From contig JAGWYI010000038.1 of NCBI GenBank assembly GCA_018969455.1, forward strand, positions 1 to 14,431: DNA of 14,431 nucleotides, given 5' to 3'. The notes beneath the pieces are model-generated. The model made no database searches and was not told the origin of the DNA. It saw nothing but the letters and a program-made list of their open reading frames with translations. This DNA comes from Bacteroidota bacterium (lineage in GTDB: Bacteria; Bacteroidota; Bacteroidia; Chitinophagales; Saprospiraceae). Position 1 is the stretch's first letter, and the number at the start of each line of letters is the position of its first letter. The translations under genes and the position numbers were made by a program. Shown here piece by piece: positions 7,701-14,298 of the stretch.

Positions 7701-10700
7701 CAGTTGCTCGGAAAAGGTGGATATTCAACGACTCAATTCTTCTGTGTAGGTACGACCAAAGTAACTTATACCTTGAAGGACGCTGCAGGCAATGTATCGA
7801 CTTGTGGTTTCAATGTAACCGTTAAAGATGTTGAAAAACCGAAAGTGGTTTGTCCTGCCGACATTTTCATCAACCTGAATGGCGGCGAATGCGGTAGATA
7901 TGTTTCTTACGGCCCCGTGAGTGCAAGCGACAATTGCATGGTTAAAGACACCGTAATGAACCCGCCATCCGGCTCCTGGTTTGCGATTGGTGATAAAACG
8001 GTAACCATCACTGTAACAGATAAATCCGGCAATACACAAACCTGCTCTTTTGTGATTCATGTAATCGAGCACGTTCCATCTTCTTCCGCACTGGTTTGCA
8101 ACGATTTGACTCATGTTTCACTGGATTCTACCTGCGTTTACGTGGTAGACGCAGATGCAGCTCTTGAAGGTGATGATTATCACTGCTACAGCGACTATAT
8201 CATTAAAATTAAAAACAATGTAGGCGTTGTAGTTGGAAATACCTTTAACGCGTCCAACATTGGCACTACTTACACTGTAACTGTATTGGATCCTGAAACC
8301 GGTAATTCCTGCTGGACAAACATGAAAATCGAAGACAAACTGGCTCCGAAACTCAAGTGTCCGGCAAACATCACCATCGGTTGCAGTGAATCTACCCAGA
8401 TTGCGCACACCGGAAACGTAAACATCCAGGATTGTACGAATACAACCACCGTGGTAGACGACAACTTTACCGATTTGGGTGATTGCGGCAGCCCGCGCGC
8501 GCGCATCGTTCGTACTTTCATTGTTACCGATGCATGGGCCAATCAATCTACTTGTTCTCAAACCATCACCATCGCCAACTTTAATTTGAACGATGTGGTG
8601 TTCCCGGCTGACAAAACTGTAGATTGTGAAACCCTTTACGGCAATCCAAATGGTACCAAACCTGCTTTCACAGGCGCTCCAAGCATCAATGGCGCTTCCA
8701 TTCTGGGCGCTGTATTGTGTAATGCAAAGGTGAATTTCACCGATACATACTACGAAGGATGTGCCGGAACTTCTACCATCCTGCGTCAATGGAGTGTGTT
8801 GAGCGATTGCTTGCCGCTTTCGGCCAACAACCCAGTTTCATACACACAACGCATCAAAGTGGTTGACAATGGCGGTCCGGTGTTTAATTGTCCGGCAAAT
8901 GTGACCGTTTCCACCGATCCATTGTCTTGTTGCGCTACTGCTGCATTGCCCGATATTATAGTTTCTGAAGGATGTTCGCACATCCAGAATCTGCAGGCAA
9001 AAGTTACTGGCAACAATCCAGTAAATGGAAACATCATCACCTTTACGGTGAACGGATATTTGGGTGATTTCCCGGCCAATAACTACTGGAATCCTGATAC
9101 GCTTGCCATTTTCCCATACACCCAGTGTTTGCCACAAGGCACCTATAACGTGACCTATACAGCATCTGATGAATGTGCAAATACTTCGAAGTGCTCGTTC
9201 AAGTTGACAGTGGCCGACCTGGTACCGCCTGTTTCAGCGTGTGATCAATTTACTAAAGTTGCTTTGGGCGCCAACGGTGTTGCCCTGGTGGATGCCTCTA
9301 CTTTCGACGATGGTTCAAAAGACAACTGCGCACCGGTTGAATTTAAAGCCCGTCGCATGCAGCCCAATACTTGCCAGTCTGACACCGTGTTTTATGATCA
9401 GGTGAAATTCTGCTGCTCCGACATCAACGATACGATCCTTGTCGTATTCCGGGTGTATGACGTAGATGTGCCTTCCGGCGAAATCGCCCGGGATGCATTT
9501 GAAGGCCGCTTCAATGATTGTATGGTGCAGGTGCATGTGGAAGACAAAATCAAGCCTTCTTGTACGCCTCCAGCCAACGTTACAGTTTCATGCGAAAACT
9601 TCGATCCTAGCCTTTGGGCTTATGGCAAAGCCGTCATTGATGACAACTGCTGCCTTGACCCAACCAAGTCATATCAAAGCCAAATCGGACTGACCCACGC
9701 TGTGAATCTCAGCCAGTTCGACACGGTTTGCAATAAAGGAACCATCACGCGCACTTTCCGTGCATTTGACTGCGGTGGAAACTCCAGCCAATGCACCCAA
9801 CGCGTATTTGTTACGTATGAGCAGGATTACTTCGTGAAATTCCCGAACGATGTGATCGTATCCGTATGTGACGGAACAGGCAACTATGGAGCGCCTACTT
9901 TCTTCGGAGAAGATTGCGAATTGCTAGGGGTATCCTTTGAGGATGAAATCTTTACAGTTGTTCCGGATGCTTGCTTCAAAATTGAGCGCAGCTGGACGAT
10001 TATTAACTGGTGTACCTTCAATCCAAATCTGGGTTGCGTCAATGTACCGAACCCGAACCCAAATGTGATTGTCAACAATCCGGCTAATCTTCCGGGTGTA
10101 ACGGTATCTCCTGCAGGTACCCTGGCGCCCTGGAACCCAACGGTTGTTAAGGTTAATCCAACAGATGCAAGTCCAACCAACTACTCGATTTTCTACGACG
10201 CAAACGCAAACTGCTACAAATACAAGCAGGTCATCAAGATCATTGATACGCAAGACCCAACCGCACAATGCCCGGCATCTCCGGTTGAATACTGTGATGT
10301 TACGCCAAACGACCCACAATTGTGGAACGAAATGTACTGGTGGGACAATGTAATCTCTTCCCACGACTTGTGCGAAGGCGATGCTGATTTGTCTATCACA
10401 GCAACCGATGCTTGTTCAGGCGCAAATGTTAATTTCCGCTACCTGTTGTTCCTCGATTTGAATGGAGACAACGTAATGGAAACGGTAGTGAGCAGTACCA
10501 ACCTGCCAGGTGTAAACAACGTACAGTTCGATAACATCAATACACCCAATTACAGCGGCGGCACTCCACGTGCATTTGATGGTCGCCCGGTTCCACAAAA
10601 TCAGAAGTGGCGCTTCGGTTTGGACTGGACGACTTCCGGTACGAATGTAACCGCAAAAGTGCGTTTTGACAATACACAGTCGCCCATTCAGTTGCCGGCA

Positions 10701-12386
10701 CAAGGCAACAATGTAATGCAGGGTGTAGTACCTCAACTGCCATATGGTAACCACAAAATCAAGTGGTTCATCGAAGACGGCTGCGGCAACGAAACGATTT
10801 GCGAATACACTTTCGTGGTGAAAGATTGCAAAAAACCAACCGTTGTTTGTTTGAACGGCTTGAGTGTGAACATCATGCCAACCCAAATGATCCAACTGTG
10901 GGCAAGCGACTTCCTGCAATATACAGAAGACAACTGCACGCCAGCCGATCAGTTGAAAATAGCAATCCGTAAATCATCGGATCCAACACCGGGCTTCCCG
11001 GTTGATGCACAAGGCAACCCAATTACCAGTGTGACTTTCTCTTGCCAGGAATTGGGTACGCAGTTGGTTAAACTGTGGTCTATTGACAAAGCGGGCAACG
11101 CCGACTTCTGTGAAACGTATGTGATTGTACAAGACAATATGGGGAATTGCCCGCCATCTGCTGGCGCTGCAAAAGTTGCAGGTGTATTGTCTACTGAAAA
11201 CGTAAACGGTGTGGAAGATGGTAACGTTGAAATCACAGGTTCTGGCAATGCGATCCCAACCTTCACGTTTACCCAAATGTCAGATGGAAACGGCAACTAT
11301 AATTTCAATGCCATTCCATTGAATTCGAACTCGACAGTTACGCCAACCAAAGACGATAACCCGCTCAACGGTGTATCTACTTACGACCTGGTGTTGATCT
11401 CCAAACACATCCTTGGAATTGAGTCGCTGAACAGTCCATATAAGATGATTGCTGCCGATGCCAACAAATCCGGATCTATTACAACCTTCGACATCATCGA
11501 ATTGCGTAAATTGATTTTGGGCATCTATCAGGAATTGCCGAATAATACCAGCTGGCGCTTTGTTGACAAATCCTATGTATTCCCGAATGCTTCCAACCCA
11601 TTCCAGGGCCAAATCATGGAAAGCAAATCAATTGACAACATCACATCCAGCATGCTGGGTCAGGATTTTGTCGCTGTGAAAGTGGGGGATGTGAATGGCA
11701 ACGCCATTGCCAACAGTGCTATGTCAAGTGATGATCGCACCAGTGGAACCTTGTTGTTCGATGTAGAAAATAAATCGGTAACTGCCGGTGAAATTTTCAC
11801 CGTAAACTTTGCTGCTGCCGAGAAAGTGGCCGGATACCAGTTTACGATGAACTTCAAGGGATTGGAAGTGGTAGATGTATTGCCGCTTGCAAAGGACATG
11901 AAACCACTAAACTTTGGCGTGTTTACCAATTCCATCACAACTTCTTACGATGGAGAAGAAGAAGGTGCTTTTGCGGTGCGTTTCCGGGCAACACAATCAG
12001 GCCAAATTAAAGACCTGTTGTACTTGTCAAGTTGCATCACCAAAGCAGAGGCTTACAAAAATGGAGAACGATGGAATGTTGCCTTCCGTTTTAACAACAA
12101 CGGCACATCAACCATTGCAGGTGTGGGTTTTGAGTTGTATCAAAATCAACCCAATCCGTTTGTAAACAAAACCAGCATTGGTTTCCATCTTCCTGAAGCG
12201 AGCAACGCCACTTTGAGCATCTTCGACGAAACAGGTCGTGTGATTTACAACCAAAAAGCAAATTATGCGAAAGGTTATAACACGGTTACCCTGGATCGCG
12301 CCTTGTTGAATACAGTGGGCATGTTGTATTACAAATTGGAAACCGCAACCGACAGCGCAACCAAAAAAATGATCCAAACCCGGTAG
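1680..12386 (+). CDS. Giant secreted multidomain surface protein (Ig-like/HYR/dockerin-like/cohesin-like, T9SS sorting domain)
   Basis: A protein of ~3,568 aa, probably exported by Sec, moved across the outer membrane by the type IX system and held at or shed from the cell surface, most likely for adhesion or matrix building. Order by nucleotide position: signal peptide to 1781; three tandem Ig-like repeats 1872-2580; more Ig-like sequence to ~3400; an unclassified Cys-rich/hydrophobic segment ~3505-4140; HYR-like modules from ~4149 to ~11140 (hallmark 'D..pP...CP.n......C......P...DNC......G...V.Y...D..GN...C.f.V.V.D'), interrupted by a SprB-like repeat (~5550-5800), a lamin-tail-like insert and a P-domain-like insert; then carboxypeptidase-regulatory-like, dockerin-like, cohesin-like and sorting domains. 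No protease or glycosidase catalytic domain is recognisable. Start choice: ATG 1680 gives MKRFLTLLRT, a normal charged n-region. ATG 1617 in the same frame adds 21 residues and has AAGGAG (1609-1614) only two bases away, too close for ideal use. Both remain possible. An in-frame G8 tract (2436-2443) is unusual. Confidence 0.92.
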   Translation: MKRFLTLLRTENFCFCIKMLFFVLGALAPSVVQAGGPLLGKNNRPEAFSHWLPFVQNANGVYTLAASITVTESSGTANNDGIICNGATVTLEANTGDSYNWSTGANTKSISVSPAANTTYTVTVTTGGTPMTASTTITVNALPTPSTSVSENSGTANNDGIICVGASVGITASGGSSYSWNTGSNTATINVSPASTTTYTVTVTNSNGCTATANRTITVNALPVPTVSIAETSGNNNNDGTICLGASVTLTAGGGNSYNWSTGSNNASTTVSPSVTTTYTVTVTNSNGCSKTTTTTITVATPSQVPDQTYCRNAAPVNLLTLAPLGLTFSGPGVVGTIFTPSSVDNSVSDLQIKVTYECNLPGTNSNMANINVHLNPSPVATLKDVLADCVAPGQQINLQSMFNGATSGGTFTISPSLTITNTSISAPASGGCFSVTYTAPNPNNCPGSPFTSTKNLMITTKPNPQFTISGPGGATICQVGGNISFTVNQSSNGPNQVLKVNGVTKPIGTAFSLPAPGMAGTSITYTFTLTETNNTPTACGTLPGNPYTPCTGTTTKIITVYNDGLCGTTDIPFQSECDANIDDPVFDVCPVSTSPYFQAGCAFINVTISYPIVEAQLTSTKDLIFCSTPNFQVNYQGRNVFNSIPGFNTKLGDMTGLDVICDVLNFCICIGFLDIEWHPLGALGAWCNKSLADLVSDAIAGLTNSGGYGGIVVADSDGDGAFDEILADYDGFPQNQTAIVPNNMSKQAGIITVRHVAGWPFKADQVCGAATVESFNLLDALSPFIDAIPIAGPIISAILTGLSCDIPLAFTNSTDVQVPVINDVPPVFVNCPSQYVFSEDLACSTTADWSIPVAQDGCIGGNLVYKGRTAGTSTTYFSGTPTPVLTVASNGSGVYQTGGPVSGSNLPTGNHTVTYTAYSCRGFSSSCSFVVTVNSGNPLLEVPNNITVATDVDQCQAVVTGLGPVSGVGCATLINYSVTYPAGSGLSNFSTGLPYNSTNKGKHMDVSGLIFPLGTTTVTYILNVDLNNNGTIETNTNESQTKQFTVTVVDLQAPKAVCVDQEVKLDNTGNATVFALNQNNGTPFINGGCTDNCTGPLTIQIQKPGQPYAASVQYNCGEVGANFVNLKVTDAKDNSSTCIARVKVIDYLDGINIQMALPQLCLGSTNPSQLNFANYLSITLANGQVLSHSVGGFNSGPLVGSRGFFAITAFAPSNGSTNDPGTITFDGVYTPGTGSGFVTISYLLLPPGFVMPPGGNVPLSGCFRMGHKVIEIRQPLVMGSPECKCLIDEERVVDLGIIKGGLEPYTIQYSGTRLDVDGDGIPDDADGSYTYSVANGHNINDFQQDLGELRVVYTQPTWSFTVVDARGCELFRSGSCDNDDLLIGPSITCPPSNLTLTTEEYLCESQYDWTHPLPTDNCAVVLYDYRIKNPDGTIEGPFNLNALLNIAPGAPLNQFFDATYEFQLGTSVVTYYAEDAQGNFTSCTFQIKVTDNDPPHFINCPYPPVVQDAETGHCDAYVDFALPLATDNCSIPVVKQIDNTGLSTGSRFPVGTTVMYWEASDPTGNKDTCQVKVIVNDYWQVPQLTCPANVLKNNDTWLCGAYVNNIAPTVAGPCKNNYGITYSIYADAALTVRKDCGVADASGQFFDVGESWVKYTVQSQPLLLITEVTQSGAVDRIEISNLGPAAIDITCLEVKRSSGTPAANQVIGPVSQLPSLAPSILPVGGTRVFNFSFDAAANLPACYTISYMGTIFDEVATNGFAGCNGFTGTLAGGDVIRKCEDDSNKAADWVLAENCYPLTIGAINPDLQVMPNNGTKTSLQSILPSKATCTFKVTIKDAENPFCGKLTSNTTYNGPGIANISAATCNRSTITIPAGNCIIGDIVFNRTGTATPANSTMTLISPKGIKVVLNKIPQDSIAALFAQKAEGTWTLDIVPKPNQTPTLTGWSLTVNCIANFDLANQTLNNAPGQCGQNFTWTHPYFVDNCFNGTISVAYSSNDAACVPTGGQLLGKGGYSTTQFFCVGTTKVTYTLKDAAGNVSTCGFNVTVKDVEKPKVVCPADIFINLNGGECGRYVSYGPVSASDNCMVKDTVMNPPSGSWFAIGDKTVTITVTDKSGNTQTCSFVIHVIEHVPSSSALVCNDLTHVSLDSTCVYVVDADAALEGDDYHCYSDYIIKIKNNVGVVVGNTFNASNIGTTYTVTVLDPETGNSCWTNMKIEDKLAPKLKCPANITIGCSESTQIAHTGNVNIQDCTNTTTVVDDNFTDLGDCGSPRARIVRTFIVTDAWANQSTCSQTITIANFNLNDVVFPADKTVDCETLYGNPNGTKPAFTGAPSINGASILGAVLCNAKVNFTDTYYEGCAGTSTILRQWSVLSDCLPLSANNPVSYTQRIKVVDNGGPVFNCPANVTVSTDPLSCCATAALPDIIVSEGCSHIQNLQAKVTGNNPVNGNIITFTVNGYLGDFPANNYWNPDTLAIFPYTQCLPQGTYNVTYTASDECANTSKCSFKLTVADLVPPVSACDQFTKVALGANGVALVDASTFDDGSKDNCAPVEFKARRMQPNTCQSDTVFYDQVKFCCSDINDTILVVFRVYDVDVPSGEIARDAFEGRFNDCMVQVHVEDKIKPSCTPPANVTVSCENFDPSLWAYGKAVIDDNCCLDPTKSYQSQIGLTHAVNLSQFDTVCNKGTITRTFRAFDCGGNSSQCTQRVFVTYEQDYFVKFPNDVIVSVCDGTGNYGAPTFFGEDCELLGVSFEDEIFTVVPDACFKIERSWTIINWCTFNPNLGCVNVPNPNPNVIVNNPANLPGVTVSPAGTLAPWNPTVVKVNPTDASPTNYSIFYDANANCYKYKQVIKIIDTQDPTAQCPASPVEYCDVTPNDPQLWNEMYWWDNVISSHDLCEGDADLSITATDACSGANVNFRYLLFLDLNGDNVMETVVSSTNLPGVNNVQFDNINTPNYSGGTPRAFDGRPVPQNQKWRFGLDWTTSGTNVTAKVRFDNTQSPIQLPAQGNNVMQGVVPQLPYGNHKIKWFIEDGCGNETICEYTFVVKDCKKPTVVCLNGLSVNIMPTQMIQLWASDFLQYTEDNCTPADQLKIAIRKSSDPTPGFPVDAQGNPITSVTFSCQELGTQLVKLWSIDKAGNADFCETYVIVQDNMGNCPPSAGAAKVAGVLSTENVNGVEDGNVEITGSGNAIPTFTFTQMSDGNGNYNFNAIPLNSNSTVTPTKDDNPLNGVSTYDLVLISKHILGIESLNSPYKMIAADANKSGSITTFDIIELRKLILGIYQELPNNTSWRFVDKSYVFPNASNPFQGQIMESKSIDNITSSMLGQDFVAVKVGDVNGNAIANSAMSSDDRTSGTLLFDVENKSVTAGEIFTVNFAAAEKVAGYQFTMNFKGLEVVDVLPLAKDMKPLNFGVFTNSITTSYDGEEEGAFAVRFRATQSGQIKDLLYLSSCITKAEAYKNGERWNVAFRFNNNGTSTIAGVGFELYQNQPNPFVNKTSIGFHLPEASNATLSIFDETGRVIYNQKANYAKGYNTVTLDRALLNTVGMLYYKLETATDSATKKMIQTR
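1872..2580 (+). repeat. Three tandem Ig-like repeats (~79-80 aa each)
   Basis: Units begin near 1872, 2113 and 2353. Each has the pattern 'S.SG..NNDG.IC.GA.V...A..G.SY.W.TG......VSP...TTYTVTVT......T.TITV'. The block around 'NNDG' recurs with spacings of 237 and 240 bases (79 and 80 codons). The DNA is recognisably similar as well, for example the ACNGTAACCAATTCnAATGG blocks of units 2 and 3. Such repeats are common stalk-forming modules in Bacteroidota surface proteins. Confidence 0.85.
2436..2443 (+). repeat. G8 homopolymer inside the third Ig-like repeat
   Basis: Eight consecutive G bases encode Gly-Gly-Gly in the current frame. The matching place in unit 2 reads AGCGGTGGC, so the run is not needed for the protein. 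Adding one G gives TAA directly after the run; removing one G leads to TAA at 2527-2529 in window coordinates. Confidence 0.9.
6657..7120 (+). other. Lamin-tail-like (LTD) domain inserted in an HYR module
   Basis: The segment opens with LLLITEVTQSGAVDRIEISN, the typical LTD start ('i.Itev......d.iEi.N.......l.g..l'), and ends near PLTIGAINPDL, which resembles the usual LTD ending ('siGr.Np'). HYR sequence lies on both sides: VGESWVKYTV before it and ATCTFKVTIKDAENPFC after it. The domain call is by motif only. Confidence 0.6.
7230..7545 (+). other. P-domain-like (proprotein convertase P/Homo B) module
   Basis: The segment has the run STMTLISPKGIKVVL, then AEGTWTLDIV and LTGWSLTVNC. This matches the P-domain pattern 'l.L.sP.Gt...L......G.WtL.v.D...d.G.l..W.L.f'. 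It sits between the first strand of an HYR module (DAENPFC) and that module's remainder (ending CGFNVTVKD). No subtilisin-type protease domain is present in this protein to go with it. Confidence 0.6.
11346..11525 (+). other. Dockerin-like duplicated segment
   Basis: Two similar helices follow Ca-loop-like sequences: DDNPLNGVSTYDLVLISKHI and DANKSGSITTFDIIELRKLI, each ending in LG. The second loop keeps D1, N3, S5 and D12, a usable EF-hand-like ligand set. The first has Leu at position 5 and looks degenerate. It follows a carboxypeptidase-regulatory-like domain (~11160-11345). Confidence 0.65.
11730..12060 (+). other. Cohesin-like domain
   Basis: The segment reads GTLLFDVENKSVTAGEIFTV, then VAGYQFTMNFKGLEVVDVLP, and later VRFRATQSGQIKDLLYLSS. 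It has the strand pattern of cohesin-type beta-sandwiches ('G..ftV.......v.g.qf.l.f....l'). It lies between the dockerin-like pair and the sorting domain. Identity as a true cohesin is uncertain; it may be a related sandwich fold. Confidence 0.5.
12126..12383 (+). other. T9SS type A C-terminal sorting domain
   Basis: The last ~86 residues start with FELYQNQPNPFVNKTSIGFH, continue through ATLSIFDETGRVIYN and KGYNTVTLD, and finish with MLYYKLETATDSATKKMIQT. The PNPF motif, the 'tl.i.d..Gr.v' strand and the C-terminal KKM are hallmarks of T9SS type A cargo. These domains direct export across the outer membrane and are usually removed on attachment. Confidence 0.92.
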
Positions 12387-12413
12387 GGTCAACCCTCGGG
12401 TTGTCCAACTACC
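12382..12413 (+). repeat. Nested hairpin overlapping the stop codon of the giant gene
   Basis: Outer arms GGTAG (12382-12386, including the TAG stop) and CTACC (12409-12413) enclose CAACC (12390-12394) and GGTTG (12399-12403) around the loop CTCG. There are competing pairings: GGTCAACC at 12387-12394 is the reverse complement of GGTTGACC at 12442-12449, and CGGGTTG (12397-12403) of CAACCCG (12449-12455). There is no T-run, so this alone is not a terminator. Confidence 0.5.
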
Positions 12414-12463
12414 CCGGCATGTTCTACAAATATTCCGGACCGGTTGACCAACCCGCTAATCAC

Positions 12464-12498
12464 AAACGGCTGCCACACGAAACTGTGGCAGCCGTTTT
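12464..12498 (+). terminator. Strong intrinsic terminator after the giant gene
   Basis: AAACGGCTGCCACA (12464-12477) pairs perfectly with TGTGGCAGCCGTTT (12484-12497), 14 pairs around the loop CGAAAC. Four T residues (12495-12498) close the arm. It begins 78 bases past the stop codon. The T-tract is short, but the stem is by far the strongest in the region. With AAA on the other arm it could also work for transcripts from mqo. Confidence 0.8.
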
Positions 12499-12503
12499 AG
12501 TGT

Positions 12504-12795
12504 GATCCAAACCAGGCTTTTCCGGATTTTGTGGAAACTCTGAATAATTTCTCGGATGAGAACGGATTAATAAAGCTGGATGTGCACAAAACCTGGCATT
12601 GCGAAGAATACCTAGGTTCTGCAACAGGATTCAAAAAATCTCTATAGAATCAGACAAAGGCACGGAGAGACTCGAAGAAAAAAATCCAGGTGTATGGCTG
12701 TGTCGAGCATTTTATGCTTCCTGTTAAAAACTTTTGTAAAGGGCCTTCAGCCTAACCAATGAAAATCAAGCGTTTTTGTCCCTATAATTTTTTAT
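12504..12795. other. Intergenic gap between convergent genes, nothing recognised
   Basis: About 290 AT-leaning bases. A frame without a start codon (12504-12647, 47 codons) is open but unsupported. No clear terminator for mqo was found on the minus strand close to its stop; only weak 3-4 bp stems appear near 12747-12760. Confidence 0.5.
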
Positions 12796-14298
12796 TTAAT
12801 GCGTCAATTCAAGCACAGAATGCGTCTTGTTGCGGGTAACAAGCGCTAAATCTGGCGCGTGTAAAAGGTCAATTCCAAAACTTGGTATCATTTCCTTTAT
12901 TTTTTTCTGCCAGGCATCCGACCGCATTTGATCCGGCATGCACCGCTCCAACAATTCCAACATGATGCTTACCGCAGTAGATGCTCCCGGCGATGCACCC
13001 AGCAAGGCCGCAATGCTGCCATCGGTAGAACATACAATTTCGGTACCAAATTCTAATACACCCCCTTTTGCATCATCTTTTTTTATCACTTGAACGCGCT
13101 GACCTGCATAGGCCAATTCCCAGTCATGGGCTTGAGCATTGGGCACAAACTCCCGCAAACCTTCCAGTCGATCTTCCATGCTTTGGGTAACTTGTTGGAT
13201 CAAATACCGGGTAAGCGGAAGATTGTGAATCCAGGCGCCAAACATGGCTTTCAGATTATCGAGGTCGATGGAGCGGGGCAAATCCAGAATTGAACCTTCT
13301 TTCAAAAACTTGGTGGTGAATCCAGCATATGGTCCAAACAACAAAGCCTTTTTGCCATCAATAATCCGGGTATCCAGGTGTGGAACAGACATAGGCGGTG
13401 CGCCCACCGCTGCTTTTCCGTACACCTTTGCATGATGCCGTTCGATGAGTTGCGGGTTTTTACAAATCAGCCACTGGCCGCTCACCGGAAAACCACCGTA
13501 ACCCTGACCCTCTTCGATGTCTGATTTATCCAACAGGGGTAAGGAACCTCCACCTGCTCCAATGAAAACAAAATGAGCAGTAACCCTTTTCTCATGGCCA
13601 GTTTGATGGTCTTGTATCTCTAACTGCCAATTTTTATCCGACTTGCGGTTTAAACGCAATACCTCTTGTTGTAAAAACACCTCCACACCATACCGTTCTT
13701 TCAAATGCATGAACATATTGCGTGTGAGCGAACCAAAGTTGACATCCGTACCCAAATCCATATGAGTAGCAGCCAATTGGTCCGACGCCGGGCGATCGTC
13801 CATGATGATCGGCATCCATTCCCTAAGTTGTAAATGGTCGGTACTAAATTGCATGGAATCGAAAAAATGGCAATTTTGCATGGCATCATACCTTTTTTTC
13901 AGAAATGCCATGTTTTCAGTGCCAGAAACCAAGCTGAGATGAGGAATAGAGTGGATAAAATCTTTGGGCGATTTAATATGACCTTGTTCAACCAGATAGG
14001 CCCAAAATTGCTTCGAAACCTCATAAGATTCGTAGATATGAAGCGCCTTTTTTAAAGAAATGGCGCCATCGGGCATTTCGGGTGTGTAGTTTAACTCGCA
14101 AAGGGCGGCATGCCCGGTGCCGGCATTGTTCCAGGCGTCAGAACTTTCGGCTGCAACCCGATCCAGTTTTTCGAAAATGGCAATTTTCAAATCAGGATTC
14201 AACTCCTGAAGTAATACACCCAGGGTGGCGCTCATGATGCCAGCGCCAATAAAAACGGCATCGTAATGATGATCCGGATTGTGTTCAAAAATGGACAT
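12796..14298 (-). CDS. mqo: Malate:quinone oxidoreductase
   Basis: A 500-residue FAD enzyme that oxidises malate to oxaloacetate and passes electrons to membrane quinone (menaquinone in most Bacteroidota), working as a peripheral membrane protein in the TCA cycle and respiratory chain. Residues 12-37 form the FAD-binding fold with GAGIMS at 18-23, followed by an acidic residue at the end of the second strand (IAIFEK). The Mqo signature SSDAWNNAGTGHAALCELNY follows directly. Near the C-terminus GTEIVCSTDGSIAALLGASP and the GASTAVSIMLELL that follows match the conserved Mqo ending. Length is normal for the family and no key segment is missing. ATG 14298 was chosen because the product then starts MSIFEHNPDHHYDAVFIGAG, the usual distance before the FAD motif; a TTG at 14385 would only add an unconserved leader. 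Upstream of it on the minus strand TTTG (14422-14419) and TAAGTTTTG (14402-14394) form a poor promoter match. The gene is convergent with the giant gene. Confidence 0.95.
   Translation of the reverse strand: MSIFEHNPDHHYDAVFIGAGIMSATLGVLLQELNPDLKIAIFEKLDRVAAESSDAWNNAGTGHAALCELNYTPEMPDGAISLKKALHIYESYEVSKQFWAYLVEQGHIKSPKDFIHSIPHLSLVSGTENMAFLKKRYDAMQNCHFFDSMQFSTDHLQLREWMPIIMDDRPASDQLAATHMDLGTDVNFGSLTRNMFMHLKERYGVEVFLQQEVLRLNRKSDKNWQLEIQDHQTGHEKRVTAHFVFIGAGGGSLPLLDKSDIEEGQGYGGFPVSGQWLICKNPQLIERHHAKVYGKAAVGAPPMSVPHLDTRIIDGKKALLFGPYAGFTTKFLKEGSILDLPRSIDLDNLKAMFGAWIHNLPLTRYLIQQVTQSMEDRLEGLREFVPNAQAHDWELAYAGQRVQVIKKDDAKGGVLEFGTEIVCSTDGSIAALLGASPGASTAVSIMLELLERCMPDQMRSDAWQKKIKEMIPSFGIDLLHAPDLALVTRNKTHSVLELTH

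Larger units (their letters stand above)
4149..11140 (+). other. HYR-like module array
   Basis: More than a dozen modules of the HYR/Ig-like type follow each other. Openings can be seen near 4149 (DVPPVFVNCP), 4492, 4831 (DLQAPKAVC), 5836, 6150 (DNDPPHFINCP), 6417, 7829 (DVEKPKVVCPAD), 8338 (KLAPKLKCPANITI), 8866 (DNGGPVFNCPANVTV), 9211 (DLVPPVSACD), 9540 (DKIKPSCTPPANVTV), 10245 (DTQDPTAQCPAS) and 10825 (DCKKPTVVC). Each usually carries a central DNC and closes with GN...C.f.V.V.D. Boundaries are approximate. The SprB-like and inserted domains fall inside this span. Confidence 0.75.

Noticed and set aside
8118..8789. Long minus-strand open frame (223 codons) opposite the giant gene
   Set aside because: It is one of many antisense frames across 2798-12392. 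Its composition is that of a reversed coding strand, it has no recognisable domain, and the + strand frame is continuous with clear domains throughout.
12369..12512. Repeat TGATCCAAACC at the giant gene's end and again after the terminator
   Set aside because: Eleven bases only, with no other shared flanking sequence; consistent with chance.
12504..12647. 47-codon frame without an ATG (contains FSDENGLIKLDVHKTWHC)
   Set aside because: It begins immediately after the terminator stem, has no good start codon and no family resemblance that I can name. It could be a gene remnant, but nothing supports that.
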